Source: Streptomyces sp. CB00455 (GTDB taxonomy: Bacteria > Actinomycetota > Actinomycetes > Streptomycetales > Streptomycetaceae). From it: a stretch of 64,000 bases of DNA. Positions 26,307-35,146 of this stretch are shown piece after piece. The stretch covers positions 310,102 through 374,101 of the forward strand of contig NZ_LIVQ01000003.1 of assembly GCF_001905445.1 (NCBI RefSeq), written 5' to 3'. The notes beneath the pieces are model-generated. The model made no database searches, was not told the origin of the DNA, and saw only the letters and a list, made by a program, of their open reading frames with translations. Made by a program: the position numbers and the translations under genes. Numbering within the stretch: the stretch's first letter is position 1; the number at the start of each line of letters is the position of its first letter.

Positions 26307-27529
26307 CTCTTGTCCGTCCTGGCCCTCGGTACCTTCAGTTCCACTTCGGTGCCCTGCCCGGGGACGGACACCAGCTCGGCACTGCCGCCGAGGTCACGCA
26401 GCCGGCCGCGGATGGACAGGGCCACCCCCATCCGGCCCTCGCCCTCGGCCTGGTCGAGCCGGCCCGCCGGGATGCCCGGCCCGTCGTCCCGGACGGTCAC
26501 GACCACCTCGTCGCCCCAGTCCTCGACCAGGATCCAGGCACGGGCCCCCTCCCCCGCGTGCCGGCGCACGTTGTCGAGCGCCGCGCCCACCGCCGCGGCC
26601 AGCTCCCTGGCCGCGGGCACCGGCAGCGGAACCGGGGTGCCCGGTTCGGCGAAGCTCACCCGGGACCCGGCGTGCGGGGCCAGGAGGGTGCGCAGGTCCA
26701 GCTCGCCGCCGTCCGCGCCGGTCTCCTCCTCCTCATAGGTGTCCACCAGCGCGCCGCGCGACCCGTCGCGCGAGACCCGGGAGGGGTGCACCAGCCCGGT
26801 GGAGACCAGGGTGCGCAGCGCCACCTCCTGCTCCCCCGCCATCCGGCCCAGCTCGGCGGCCTCGCCGCCCAGTTCCGTGCCGCGGCGCTGGACCATGGCG
26901 AGGACCTGGAGCACTCCGTCGTGGATGTCGCGGGCGAGCCGCTCGCGCTCGCGGGTGGCGGCCTCGATCTCCAGGGCGCGGGCGAGGGTGGCCTCGCTGG
27001 CGCGGGCGACCTCGACGACGTAGCCGATCGCTATGGAGGCGACCCAGACCAGCAGGACGTTGTGCAGGGTGTCCCGGGTGGGCTCGCCGCCGTGGATGAC
27101 GATGTTGGCGGCGGCGACGAAGGTGGAGGCGAACCCCGCCCAGCGCCAGCCGCCTTTGATCGCGAAGGCGAGGACCGAGCCCGCCGTCCAGATGGAGGGG
27201 AGCGTGGGACCGCCGGCGGTGATCCGCTGCGCGGTGTCGGCGAGGGGGGTCAGCAGGATCCCGAGGAGGGCGACGCCGAGGTCCGCGCCGAGGAAGCGCC
27301 TGGTGCAGCCGGCGGCGCCGGCCACCTTGCGGTGCGTGGCCAGGGTCCAGGCCGCGAGGACGGCGAGGTAGCCGGCCGCGACCCAGGGGCGCCCGTACTC
27401 CTCGTACGCGGAGGCGAACAGCAGCGCCGCGTAGAGCGCCGTCAGCAGCCGATAGCCCGTCAGGGCCTGCCACAGCGGCTGCTCGACCGACATGCGCACG
27501 ACGCGTTCGCGTCTGGCCATCTCCCCCAC
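26303..27529 (-). CDS. macS: Sensor histidine kinase MacS
   Basis: The frame has 408 residues; internal ATGs at 27520 and 27493 (MSVEQPLWQALTGYRLL) are alternative starts. Five or six membrane helices fill residues about 20-180. The HisKA_3 phospho-acceptor is RERERLARDIHDGVLQVLAM at about 205, and the HATPase domain includes LDNVRRHAG and VTVRDDGPGIPAGRL near 340-370. It overlaps macR and follows plsC by 24 bases, so plsC-macS-macR are likely one operon linking membrane lipid synthesis and membrane sensing. The signal is unknown. Confidence 0.9.
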   Translation of the reverse strand: MGEMARRERVVRMSVEQPLWQALTGYRLLTALYAALLFASAYEEYGRPWVAAGYLAVLAAWTLATHRKVAGAAGCTRRFLGADLGVALLGILLTPLADTAQRITAGGPTLPSIWTAGSVLAFAIKGGWRWAGFASTFVAAANIVIHGGEPTRDTLHNVLLVWVASIAIGYVVEVARASEATLARALEIEAATRERERLARDIHDGVLQVLAMVQRRGTELGGEAAELGRMAGEQEVALRTLVSTGLVHPSRVSRDGSRGALVDTYEEEETGADGGELDLRTLLAPHAGSRVSFAEPGTPVPLPVPAARELAAAVGAALDNVRRHAGEGARAWILVEDWGDEVVVTVRDDGPGIPAGRLDQAEGEGRMGVALSIRGRLRDLGGSAELVSVPGQGTEVELKVPRARTDKR

Positions 27530-27553
27530 CCCCCGCGGACGCAGATCCCGCCG

Positions 27554-28282
27554 TTACTCCGCCTTGCCGTCGGCCTTTTCGTTCCTGGCGGCCTTCTCGG
27601 CGTCGGCGATCTGGCGCTTGGCCGCCGTCGCGTAGATGTCGACGTACTCCTGGCCGGAGAGCTTCATGATCTCGTACATGACCTCGTCGGTCACCGAGCG
27701 CAGGATGAAGCGGTCGCCGTCCATGCCCTGGTAGCGGCTGAAGTCCAGCGGCTTGCCGATCCGGATGCCCGGGCGCATCAGCTTGGGGACCACCTTGCCG
27801 GGCGGCTGGATCTTCTCGGTGTCGATCATCGCCACGGGGATCACGGGGGCGCCGGTGGCCAGGGCCACGCGGGCCAGACCGCCGGGCTTGCCGCGGTAGA
27901 GGCGTCCGTCGGGTGAACGCGTCCCCTCGGGGTAGATACCGAACAGTTCACCCCGCTCGATGACGTCGATGCCGCTCTTGACGGCGGCCTCACCGGCTCC
28001 GCGCGCTCCGGAGCGGTCCACCGGGAGCTGGCCGACGCCCTTGAAGAAGGCGGCCGTGAGCCTGCCCTTGACGCCTGGGGAGGTGAAGTACTCCGCCTTC
28101 GCGATGAAGGTGACCTTCCGGTCCAGCACCGCCGGCAGGAAGAAGGAGTCCGAGAAGGACAGGTGGTTGCTCGCGAGGATCGCCGGCCCCTCGTCGGGAA
28201 TGTTCTCGAGGCCCTCCACCCACGGCCTGAAGGCGAGCTTCAGCGAACCGCCGATGGAGAACTTCATTGCGCCGTAGATCAA
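27554..28282 (-). CDS. plsC: 1-acyl-sn-glycerol-3-phosphate acyltransferase
   Basis: PlsC-type enzymes acylate lysophosphatidic acid to phosphatidic acid. The TTG at 28282 with AGGAAGG eight bases upstream gives 242 residues (MIYGAMKFSIGG). Signature blocks I-IV are visible: ILASNHLSFSDSFFLP (NHX4D), GVGQLPVDRSG, LFGIYPEGTRSPDG and VIPVAMIDT. It leads the plsC-macS-macR set. The C-terminal 30 residues are charged and Ala/Lys-rich. Confidence 0.93.
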   Translation of the reverse strand: MIYGAMKFSIGGSLKLAFRPWVEGLENIPDEGPAILASNHLSFSDSFFLPAVLDRKVTFIAKAEYFTSPGVKGRLTAAFFKGVGQLPVDRSGARGAGEAAVKSGIDVIERGELFGIYPEGTRSPDGRLYRGKPGGLARVALATGAPVIPVAMIDTEKIQPPGKVVPKLMRPGIRIGKPLDFSRYQGMDGDRFILRSVTDEVMYEIMKLSGQEYVDIYATAAKRQIADAEKAARNEKADGKAE

Positions 28283-28437
28283 CTCGAAAGCCTTCCTGTG
28301 TCTGTCGAACAGACCTTAACCCGTGGCTCACGCAGGAGCGGCCCGACGGCCCTGGTCGGTGTCACCCCGGTCGCGTACGGTGAAGTCACACAGAGCAACG
28401 CACACACCCGACGTACATCATGATCAAGGAGACCCTG

Positions 28438-29217
28438 GTGCCCGTCCTCCCTGGAGCCGAGCCGTTCCGCCACGAGGGCGGAGAGGTCGGCGTCCTCCTC
28501 TGCCACGGCTTCACCGGCACCCCGCAGTCGCTGCGCCCCTGGGCCGAGTACCTGGCGGGGCGGGGCCTGACGGTGTCGCTCCCGCTGCTGCCCGGGCACG
28601 GGACGCGCTGGCAGGACATGCAGCTCACGGGCTGGCAGGACTGGTACGCCGAGGTGGACCGCGCGCTGCGGGAACTGCTCGACCGCTGCACGCGGGTGTT
28701 CGTCTTCGGCCTGTCGATGGGCGGCGCGCTGACGCTGCGGCTGGCGGCCCGCCACGGGGAAGCCATCAGCGGCATCGTCCTGGTCAACCCGGTCAACAAG
28801 GTGCACGACCCGCTCGCCTTCGCGCTGCCGGTGGCCCGGCACTTCGTCCGCTCGACGCCGGGCATCGCCAGCGACATCGCCAAGCCGGGCTCGCACGAGG
28901 TCGGGTACGACCGGGTACCGACGCGGGCGGCCCACTCGCTGCGGCAGTTCCTGCGGCTGGTGGACACCGAGCTGCCGCAGGTGACGCAGCCCGTGCTGCT
29001 GCTGCACAGCCCGCAGGACCACGTCGTGCACCCGGCCGACTCGGCGCGGATCCTGGCGCGGGTGTCGTCGACGGACGTCACCGAGACCCTGCTGGAACAG
29101 AGCTACCACGTCGCGACGTTGGACCATGACGCGGAGCGGATCTTCGCGGACAGCTATGCGTTCGTCGGCCGGCTGGCGGAGAGCGTGGGCAGGGAGGGGG
29201 CGCAGGCGGGTGGCTGA
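28438..29217 (+). CDS. Alpha/beta hydrolase (carboxylesterase/monoacylglycerol lipase-like)
   Basis: The GTG at 28438 is six bases after AAGGAGA and gives 259 residues (MPVLPGAEPFRHEGGEVG). Catalytic residues: nucleophile Ser in FVFGLSMGGALTLRL, Asp in LLLHSPQDHVVHP and His in EQSYHVATLDHDAERI. Oxyanion motif HGFTGTPQSLRP is typical of the Est30/YvaK esterase group. Its end overlaps the next gene by eight bases. The substrate is unknown; neighbours in lipid metabolism suggest an acyl ester. Confidence 0.88.
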   Translation: MPVLPGAEPFRHEGGEVGVLLCHGFTGTPQSLRPWAEYLAGRGLTVSLPLLPGHGTRWQDMQLTGWQDWYAEVDRALRELLDRCTRVFVFGLSMGGALTLRLAARHGEAISGIVLVNPVNKVHDPLAFALPVARHFVRSTPGIASDIAKPGSHEVGYDRVPTRAAHSLRQFLRLVDTELPQVTQPVLLLHSPQDHVVHPADSARILARVSSTDVTETLLEQSYHVATLDHDAERIFADSYAFVGRLAESVGREGAQAGG

Positions 29218-29809
29218 GCACGAGGAGCAGTCGGGCGGGGTGCCGCCGCTGGACGAGGAGGCGGCCTGGGCGGCCATCGTCGCCGGGTACGGGCAGGAGC
29301 CGCCGGACCCGCCGGGGTCCAGACCGTACAGGCCGATCGAGAACCTCCTGCTGCCGGAGGAGGACGTGAAGCCCCCGGAGATGGACGTGAAGCCGCCGGA
29401 GAAGGACCCGGCTCCGGATCCGGAGAAGGAGAGCGAACCGCCGGTCACCGCGCTGGGCGGCTCGGTGGTCTTCGCGCCGGGCGTGGGGCTCTCGGGCCCC
29501 CGGGACCACTCGCTCGCGCAGCCGCAGGACGACGGTGCGGCGGTCCCGGCCGACCCCGCGGAGGAGGGCCATTTCGTCCCTCCGGAGCCGGAGCTCCCGC
29601 CGGCGGACACGACGGCGAAGTTCGCGTGGCTGGCGGTGGTCGGCGGGCCGGTGCTCCTGCTGGTGGCGGTGCTGCTGCAGTGGGACATGACCTGGTGGCT
29701 GGCGACGCTGTGCATCGGCGGTTTCCTGGGCGGGTTCGCGACCCTGGTGGCGCGGATGGCGCACGGCGACGACGAGGACGACGACCCGGGCCGCGGCGCG
29801 GTGGTCTGA
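29210..29809 (+). CDS. Acidic Pro-rich protein with two C-terminal membrane helices
   Basis: The GTG at 29210 overlaps the hydrolase end, giving 199 residues. Residues 1-130 are acidic and Pro/Glu-rich with a short repeat (EDVKPPEMDVKPPEKD) and look disordered. Two membrane segments follow at about 142-162 (WLAVVGGPVLLLVAVLL) and 165-185 (WWLATLCIGGFLGGFATLVA), then an acidic DDEDDDPG tail. It is conserved next to the hydrolase in Streptomyces as far as I recall; no function is known. Confidence 0.75.
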   Translation: MAEHEEQSGGVPPLDEEAAWAAIVAGYGQEPPDPPGSRPYRPIENLLLPEEDVKPPEMDVKPPEKDPAPDPEKESEPPVTALGGSVVFAPGVGLSGPRDHSLAQPQDDGAAVPADPAEEGHFVPPEPELPPADTTAKFAWLAVVGGPVLLLVAVLLQWDMTWWLATLCIGGFLGGFATLVARMAHGDDEDDDPGRGAVV

Positions 29810-29925
29810 GGCGGGGGACGGGCACGGCCGGAGCCGGGCCCGCCCCGCGGCGGCTCCTGCCCGGGGCTGTGCGTGCCCCCGGGCGAAGACCCCCGTCAGC
29901 GCCGGCGCGGGCCGACTCCGCGGAG

Positions 29926-30687
29926 CTACGGCGTGGCCGGGAGGTGCAGGGCGGCCAGTACCGGCAGGTGGTCGGAGGCCGACCGCAGGTCGCCGGGCGA
30001 GATCCCCGCCAGCCCCGCGGGGACACCGCAGCCCAGCACCCGCACGTCCCGGCTCGCGAAGACCGCGTCGATCCGGCGCTCCGGCGCTCCCGCCGGGAAG
30101 GTCCCCTCCCCGCCCCACGGCGCCACCGTCCGGCAGTCCTGGAAGGCGGCGGCCAGCTGCCCGAAGGCCGGGCCGCCGGGGCCCTCGTTCAGGTCGCCCG
30201 CGACGATCGTGTGCGGGGCGTCCAGGGTGGCGGCCCGCTCCAGCAGCATCGCGGCCTGGGCCCGCCGTTCCGCCGGGTCCAGCGACAGGTGCGCCGAGAC
30301 CAGGCCCACCCGCGCCGCCCCGATCCGGACCACCGCCGTGGCGAGGCCCCTGCGGTGCAGGCCGGGGGTGAGCGGCAGCAGCACGTCCTCGGTCCGCTCC
30401 ACGAAGACCCGCAGCGAGCACATCAGCAGGGGCCCGGCCGCCGTGGCGCCTCCGCCGAGGACCACCAGATCGCAGGTGGCGGCCAGACGGGCCGCGTGTT
30501 TGCGCCATCGGAAGAACCGCGGCGCCTCCTGCACGAGGACGAGGTCGGGTGCGCAGGCCCGGATGACCCGGGCCAGCGCCTCCTCGTCGTCGCGCAGCGA
30601 GCGGATGTTGTAGGTGAGCACGCGGATCACGGCAGAACCGTCGGGCTCCGTACGAGACTTCGGCAGCGAAGGCAGCAGCTGGTCCAT
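29926..30687 (-). CDS. Endonuclease/exonuclease/phosphatase (EEP) family protein
   Basis: The ATG at 30687 is six bases after TATGTT (minus strand), a leaderless pattern, giving 253 residues. EEP motifs are present: VLTYNIRSLR, LVLVQEAPRFF (metal-binding Glu), AHLSLDPAERR, VAGDLNEGPGG (Asp-x-Asn) and SASDHLPVLA (catalytic Asp-His). The fold acts on phosphodiesters in DNA, lipids or cofactors. There is no signal peptide, so it is cytoplasmic. The substrate cannot be assigned. Confidence 0.85.
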   Translation of the reverse strand: MDQLLPSLPKSRTEPDGSAVIRVLTYNIRSLRDDEEALARVIRACAPDLVLVQEAPRFFRWRKHAARLAATCDLVVLGGGATAAGPLLMCSLRVFVERTEDVLLPLTPGLHRRGLATAVVRIGAARVGLVSAHLSLDPAERRAQAAMLLERAATLDAPHTIVAGDLNEGPGGPAFGQLAAAFQDCRTVAPWGGEGTFPAGAPERRIDAVFASRDVRVLGCGVPAGLAGISPGDLRSASDHLPVLAALHLPATP

Positions 30688-30755
30688 GCCCGCAACATAC
30701 GCAGATGCCCGCCGCTCCCCCAAGGGGCGCGGCGGGCAGTCGCGTCACGGGCGGG

Positions 30756-31697
30756 TCAGCCCTGGCGGGCCAGGTCCGCGGCGCCGACGAGTCCGGCCTT
30801 GCCGCCCAGCTGGGCGGCGAGGACCTGCGCGTGCGGGCGCCAGGCCCCACCGATCAGCCAGCGCTTGAACGACTTGCGGATGGGGTCCAGCACGAGGTCG
30901 CCCTCGTCCGAGACGCCGCCGCCGACGATGAAGGCCGACGGGTCGAAGAGCGAGGCGAGGTCGGCCAGGCCCGCGCCGGCCCAGCGGGCCAGCTCGCGGA
31001 AGGAGTCGACGGCCACGGGGCAGCCCTGCCGGGCGGCCTCGCTGATGTGCTTGCCCTCGATGCCGTCGGGGGTTCCGTCGCCGAGCCCGAGCAGGACCGT
31101 CGCGTTCTCGGGGGTGGCGTTGGCGCGCTGCTTCGCGTACCGCACGAGCGCCCGGCCGGAGGCGTACTGCTCCCAGCAGCCCTGGCTGCCGCACCCGCAC
31201 AGCAGGCCGTCCGGGACGACCCGGATGTGGCCGAACTCGGCGGCGACGCCGAAGCGTCCGCGGCGCAGCTTGTTGCCGATGATGATGCCGCCGCCCAGGC
31301 CGGTGCCGAGCGTGATGCAGATGACGTCCTCGTGGCCCTGGCCGGCGCCGAAGCGGTACTCGCCCCAGGCCGCGCAGTTCGCGTCGTTCTCGACGACGAC
31401 GGGCAGGCCGATGCGCTGCTCGACCTTGTCCTTGAGCGGCTCGTGCCGCCAGTTGATGTTCGGCGCGAAGAGCACGGTGGCGCGCTTGTCGTCCACGTAA
31501 CCCGCGGCGCCGATGCCGACGGCGTCGATGGTGTGGTTGCTGCTGACTTCCGAGACGGCGGCGCAGATCGCCTCCGTCACTCCGTCCGCGGTCGGCGGGG
31601 TGGGCACCTTGTACGTCTCAAGGATGGTGCCCTCTTCGTCGACCACGCCGGCCGCGATCTTCGTGCCGCCGATGTCGACGCCGATGGTGAGTCCCAT
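30756..31697 (-). CDS. glkA: ROK-family glucokinase
   Basis: GlkA phosphorylates glucose and in Streptomyces is required for glucose repression. The 313-residue protein has the ATP-binding GVDIGGTKIAAGVVDEEG motif, the substrate loop VENDANCAAWGEY, the GTGLGGGIIIG motif and the ROK zinc-binding CGCGSQGCWEQYASG. The ATG is close behind GAGGGA. The SCO2127-like gene lies just upstream on the same strand with a 61-base gap. Confidence 0.96.
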   Translation of the reverse strand: MGLTIGVDIGGTKIAAGVVDEEGTILETYKVPTPPTADGVTEAICAAVSEVSSNHTIDAVGIGAAGYVDDKRATVLFAPNINWRHEPLKDKVEQRIGLPVVVENDANCAAWGEYRFGAGQGHEDVICITLGTGLGGGIIIGNKLRRGRFGVAAEFGHIRVVPDGLLCGCGSQGCWEQYASGRALVRYAKQRANATPENATVLLGLGDGTPDGIEGKHISEAARQGCPVAVDSFRELARWAGAGLADLASLFDPSAFIVGGGVSDEGDLVLDPIRKSFKRWLIGGAWRPHAQVLAAQLGGKAGLVGAADLARQG

Positions 31698-31758
31698 TAG
31701 TCCCTCGGTTTCCGGTCAAACCCCGCCACGGCCAACCGTACCCGAGGGCGGCCGGGGT

Positions 31759-32223
31759 TCAGTCGAGATCGATCCGCTCGGTCGGGCCTTCACCGGGGCC
31801 CTCCTTGCGGGGACCGCCCTCCTCGGGTGCCCGGCGGGGCGGCGGGGGCTCGTCGCGCGTCCAGCGGCGTTCGTGGCCCTCGACGGCCGAGCGGTAGGCG
31901 GCGAGCAGTTCGGATCCGGCGGCCGCGAGGTGGTCGAAGACCTCGGGGTTGCGCTCGATGACGGGCTGGGCGGCGGTCTTGGCCTGGTTGACGAACTGGC
32001 GTACGGCTTCTTGTGCGGTGGCGCCGAGGAGCGGGTTGTTCAGGCCCGAGACCTTGTCGGCGACAGCTCCGAAGAGCTTGAACAGTTCCTCGGCGGCGGT
32101 GCCGGTGGCGGCGCCGCCCGCCCCGCCCCGCCCGCGCAGTCGCTCCTTCTCGGCCGCGAGGTCCTCGGCGCAGGCCCTGGCCCAGGCGTCGTCGTCGGTG
32201 GGGCGGTCGGTGGCCTCGCTCAT
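31759..32223 (-). CDS. SCO2127-like DUF5304 protein
   Basis: This 154-residue protein follows CAGGAGAG and has an acidic start, a helical middle (AAEELFKLFGAVADKVSGL, QEAVRQFVNQAKTAAQPVIE) and a charged Pro/Glu-rich disordered tail. It is the neighbour of glkA in Streptomyces; in S. coelicolor the equivalent SCO2127 is reported to stimulate glucose uptake and glucokinase and to interact with BldKB in carbon repression. The sequence alone shows no enzyme motif. Confidence 0.75.
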   Translation of the reverse strand: MSEATDRPTDDDAWARACAEDLAAEKERLRGRGGAGGAATGTAAEELFKLFGAVADKVSGLNNPLLGATAQEAVRQFVNQAKTAAQPVIERNPEVFDHLAAAGSELLAAYRSAVEGHERRWTRDEPPPPRRAPEEGGPRKEGPGEGPTERIDLD

Positions 32224-32328
32224 GGCGGACTCTCCTGCGGCAGCTGCTGTGCGTGCGGTACGGGCTACCTTCGACGGTACCCGAACGGGGGTACGGGGTT
32301 CAGGTGCCGGGACGTGCGCGTGGCGGGT

Positions 32329-33528
32329 TCAGGGCGTGCGGGGCCACAGGCCCGGGTCCGGGGTGAAGCGGATGCGCAGGACGTCCTCGGCCAGGGCGGC
32401 GCCGGAGACCGTGCAGCGGCGCAGCGCCGCGGGCAGGGGGACGATCCTGCGGTACGGGCCGACCGTGAGCAACAGCTCGTCGCCGCGGCGGATCAGGTCG
32501 AGGTCGCTCTTGCGGGCGCCGGGCAGGGGCACGGACCAGACGAGCACGCCGTCCGCGGCGAGCCGGTCCTCGACCTGCCAGGCCGGGCGTGGCGCGGGCG
32601 CGCCGGGGAGGAGTCCGGCGGCGGCGAGCGCCCGCAGGTCCTGCGGGCCGCGCGGGTCCCTGCCGAGGTGGCCGAGCCGGACCACGGGGAGCTCTGCGGC
32701 CCACTGGGCCGCGTACTTCTCCTGCTGGGCGGCGAGCCCGGCGAGCCAGGTGTCCGCGGAGTCCTGCGGGAGGAGGCGGTTGGCGAGGAGGGCGGAGACC
32801 GGCAGCTGCTGGAGGGCGAGTCCGAGCCGGCCCAGCCGGAGCGCGTCGTCGGCGGCGGGTCCCGGTTCGGCGACCAGCCGCACCTCGGTGGCGTCGTCCT
32901 CGATGACGGCCTGGACGGCGGCGAGCTCCTCGTCCCAGCGGGCGGCGGCCTCGTAGAGCCACTGCGCGGGCATGGGCACACCGGCCAGCTGGGCCAGTAC
33001 GGGCCGCAGGGCGCGGGCAGCCTGCCGCTCGGCGGGGAGCAGCCGGGTGAGGTAGCGGCGCAGCTGGGCGGGCAGGGCCAGGGTGGCCACGGTCTGGTGG
33101 ACCGGCGGCATGTCGACGACGACGAGGTCGGTGCCGGGCGCGGCGGCGGCCCGCCGCAGGGCGCGCAGCAGGGCGAACTGCTCGGCGCCGGGCAGTTCGG
33201 TGAGTTCTTCTGCGCCGAGCGGGCGGGCGCCGACCATGCCGAGGAGGGCGGAGCCGCGCGCCTGGAGGGCGACGAGCTCCTCGCGGAACTCCTCGCCGGA
33301 GTCCACCCGGGCCACCCTCAGCCCGTCGGCCACCGGCAGGGCCCGCAGTCCGGGTGCGGCGTCGGCGATCTGCCCCGTGGCCCCTCCGACGAGGGCGGCG
33401 GCCGGGTCGCCGGGGTCCGCGGACAGCAGCAGCACCCGCCGGCCCTCCCGGGCCGCCGCGAGGGCGGTGGCCGCGGCCGCGGTGGTCCGGCCGGCGCCGC
33501 CGGGGCCGGTGATCAGCAAGGTGTGCAT
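32329..33528 (-). CDS. ArsA/GET3-like ATPase with altered P-loop
   Basis: The 399-residue protein looks like an ArsA-family (anion-transporting/TRC40-like) ATPase: N-terminal HTLLITGPGGAGRTTAAAATALAA, VLLLSADPGDP (A' switch I-like), DLVVVDMPPVHQT (switch II-like). The family P-loop is normally KGGVGKT; here the first Lys is Pro and the second is Arg, so both conserved lysines are lost. Actinobacterial members at this locus (mycobacterial Rv2184c) are single-domain homologues of unknown role, not arsenic pumps. It follows the SRPBCC gene by 22 bases. Confidence 0.8.
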   Translation of the reverse strand: MHTLLITGPGGAGRTTAAAATALAAAREGRRVLLLSADPGDPAAALVGGATGQIADAAPGLRALPVADGLRVARVDSGEEFREELVALQARGSALLGMVGARPLGAEELTELPGAEQFALLRALRRAAAAPGTDLVVVDMPPVHQTVATLALPAQLRRYLTRLLPAERQAARALRPVLAQLAGVPMPAQWLYEAAARWDEELAAVQAVIEDDATEVRLVAEPGPAADDALRLGRLGLALQQLPVSALLANRLLPQDSADTWLAGLAAQQEKYAAQWAAELPVVRLGHLGRDPRGPQDLRALAAAGLLPGAPAPRPAWQVEDRLAADGVLVWSVPLPGARKSDLDLIRRGDELLLTVGPYRRIVPLPAALRRCTVSGAALAEDVLRIRFTPDPGLWPRTP

Positions 33529-33550
33529 GGTGCGTGCGCTCCGGGTCGGG

Positions 33551-33994
33551 TCAGCCGGTCGACTCGACGCGCTTCTTCAGGCCCGCGAGGGCGCGGTCGA
33601 TGATGACCTTCTCGGCCTTGCGCTTGATCATGCCGAGCATGGGGATCTTGACGTCCACGGTCAGCTGGTAGGTGACCTCGGTGCGCGTGCCGCCCTCCAC
33701 CGGGGCCAGCCGGTAGGAGCCGTCCAGCTGGCGCAGCATCTGGGACTTGTCCAGGGTCCAGCTGACCTCGTCCGCGCCCTTCCAGGTGTAGGCGAGGGTG
33801 TGGTCGTCCTTGATCGCGCCGGCGTCGAGCAGCAGCCGGACCCTTTCGGCCCGTCCCTCGGCGTCGGTGGCGAGCACCTCGGCCTCCTTCACCTCGCCGG
33901 TCCACTCGGGGTAGCGGGCGAAGTCGGCGATCACGGCCATCACGTCGGCCGGGGCGGCGTCGATCGTGATGCTTGAGCTGGTGTGTTCCGCCAT
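33551..33994 (-). CDS. SRPBCC (polyketide cyclase/START-like) protein
   Basis: This 147-residue protein follows GGAGGAG. It shows the START-like helix-grip pattern: SSSITIDAAPADVMAVIADFARYPEWTGEVKEAEVL, a set of beta strands (RTEVTYQLTVDVKIPMLG) and a C-terminal helix (KVIIDRALAGLKKRVES). Such proteins bind lipids or hydrophobic ligands. The mycobacterial equivalent at the same place is Rv2185c. It is cotranscribed with the ArsA-like gene. Confidence 0.88.
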   Translation of the reverse strand: MAEHTSSSITIDAAPADVMAVIADFARYPEWTGEVKEAEVLATDAEGRAERVRLLLDAGAIKDDHTLAYTWKGADEVSWTLDKSQMLRQLDGSYRLAPVEGGTRTEVTYQLTVDVKIPMLGMIKRKAEKVIIDRALAGLKKRVESTG

Positions 33995-34100
33995 CGCGGT
34001 CGCTCCTCCGGGCCGGGGGTACCTCCCAGCGGCAGCTGGGGGAGTTCGGGGAAGTGTGCGGCCTGGGGCCGCCGCTGGAAGGCTACCGTGCGTGCGGAGC

Positions 34101-34916
34101 TCACCACTCCAGGGCCCAGGGCCTTCCGGTCGCGGCGAAGTGGCCGACGTTCACGCACTCCGTGCGCCCGATGCGCATCCGCCGTGCGAGCGGCTGGTGG
34201 ACGTGTCCGAAGAGGGCGTAGCGGGGGCGGGTGCGGCGGATGGCGGCCAGCAGGGCTTCGCTGCCGCGTTCGAACCGGCGGGCGACGGTGTCGTAGCAGA
34301 GCTCGGGCACCTCGGGCGGGATGTGCGAGCACAGGACGTCCACCTCGCCCAGCGCCTCGACCTTGGCCGCGTACGCCTCCACGTCCACCTCGTAGGGGGT
34401 CCGCATGGGCGAGGGCAGTCCGCCGCCCACGAAGCCGAAGACGCGGCCGCCGATCTCGACGCGCTGCCCGTCGAGCACGGTGATGCCGGGGCGGTCGGCG
34501 TACTCGGGCCACAGGGCGGGGATGTCGACGTTGCCGTAGGTGGCGTAGGTGGGGGTGGGGAAGGCGGCGAACATCTCGGCGTACTGGCGGCGCACCGCGC
34601 CCTCGATCAGCCGCTCGCGGTCCAGCCCGGACCACAGCCGCCGGCCGAGGGCGTGGGCCTCGGCGAAGCGGCGGGCGGTGCGCAGCTCGACGATCCGGTC
34701 GGCGTTCTCCACGCCGAAGAGGTCGGGGAAGATGCCGCGCGAGTGGTCGGCGTAGTCGAGGAAGAGGACGAGGTCGCCGAGGCAGATCAGCGCGTCGGCG
34801 CCGTCTCCCGCCTTGGCGAGGGCCTGCGCGTTGCCGTGCACGTCGCTCACGACGTGGACGCGCGTGCGGCTCGATCCGCTCTTGCCCGTCATCCCGTCCC
34901 TCATGCTGCCAGCCAT
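34101..34916 (-). CDS. Calcineurin-like metallophosphoesterase
   Basis: The ATG at 34916 is seven bases after TAGGGT (34924-34929), giving 271 residues in a probably leaderless message. Metal-binding motifs: VVSDVHGNAQAL, ALICLGDLVLFLD, YGNVDIP (GNxD/E type), LCSHIPPE and LFGHVHQP. This set defines the YfcE/MPP superfamily. The substrate is unknown. It stands alone between the SRPBCC operon and the divergent ligase gene. Confidence 0.88.
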   Translation of the reverse strand: MAGSMRDGMTGKSGSSRTRVHVVSDVHGNAQALAKAGDGADALICLGDLVLFLDYADHSRGIFPDLFGVENADRIVELRTARRFAEAHALGRRLWSGLDRERLIEGAVRRQYAEMFAAFPTPTYATYGNVDIPALWPEYADRPGITVLDGQRVEIGGRVFGFVGGGLPSPMRTPYEVDVEAYAAKVEALGEVDVLCSHIPPEVPELCYDTVARRFERGSEALLAAIRRTRPRYALFGHVHQPLARRMRIGRTECVNVGHFAATGRPWALEW

Positions 34917-35146
34917 GCGCTCCACCCTAGGGGGAGCGGGTGGACGCGGGTAGAGGGGGTCGCGGAGGCGGCCGGACCTGCGGTTACTTCCGCGTCGCCG
35001 AGGCGGTCGACTAGTGTCGGCCGGACAGTGCCGCGACGTGTGACGCACCGAACATCTGGCCGGTTCCCTCTATCGGGAACCCACTACCGGTGGGTAACGT
35101 CCGGTCGGTCCACATGGTGGCGATGGCGCCCAGAGGAGCAGCAGTC

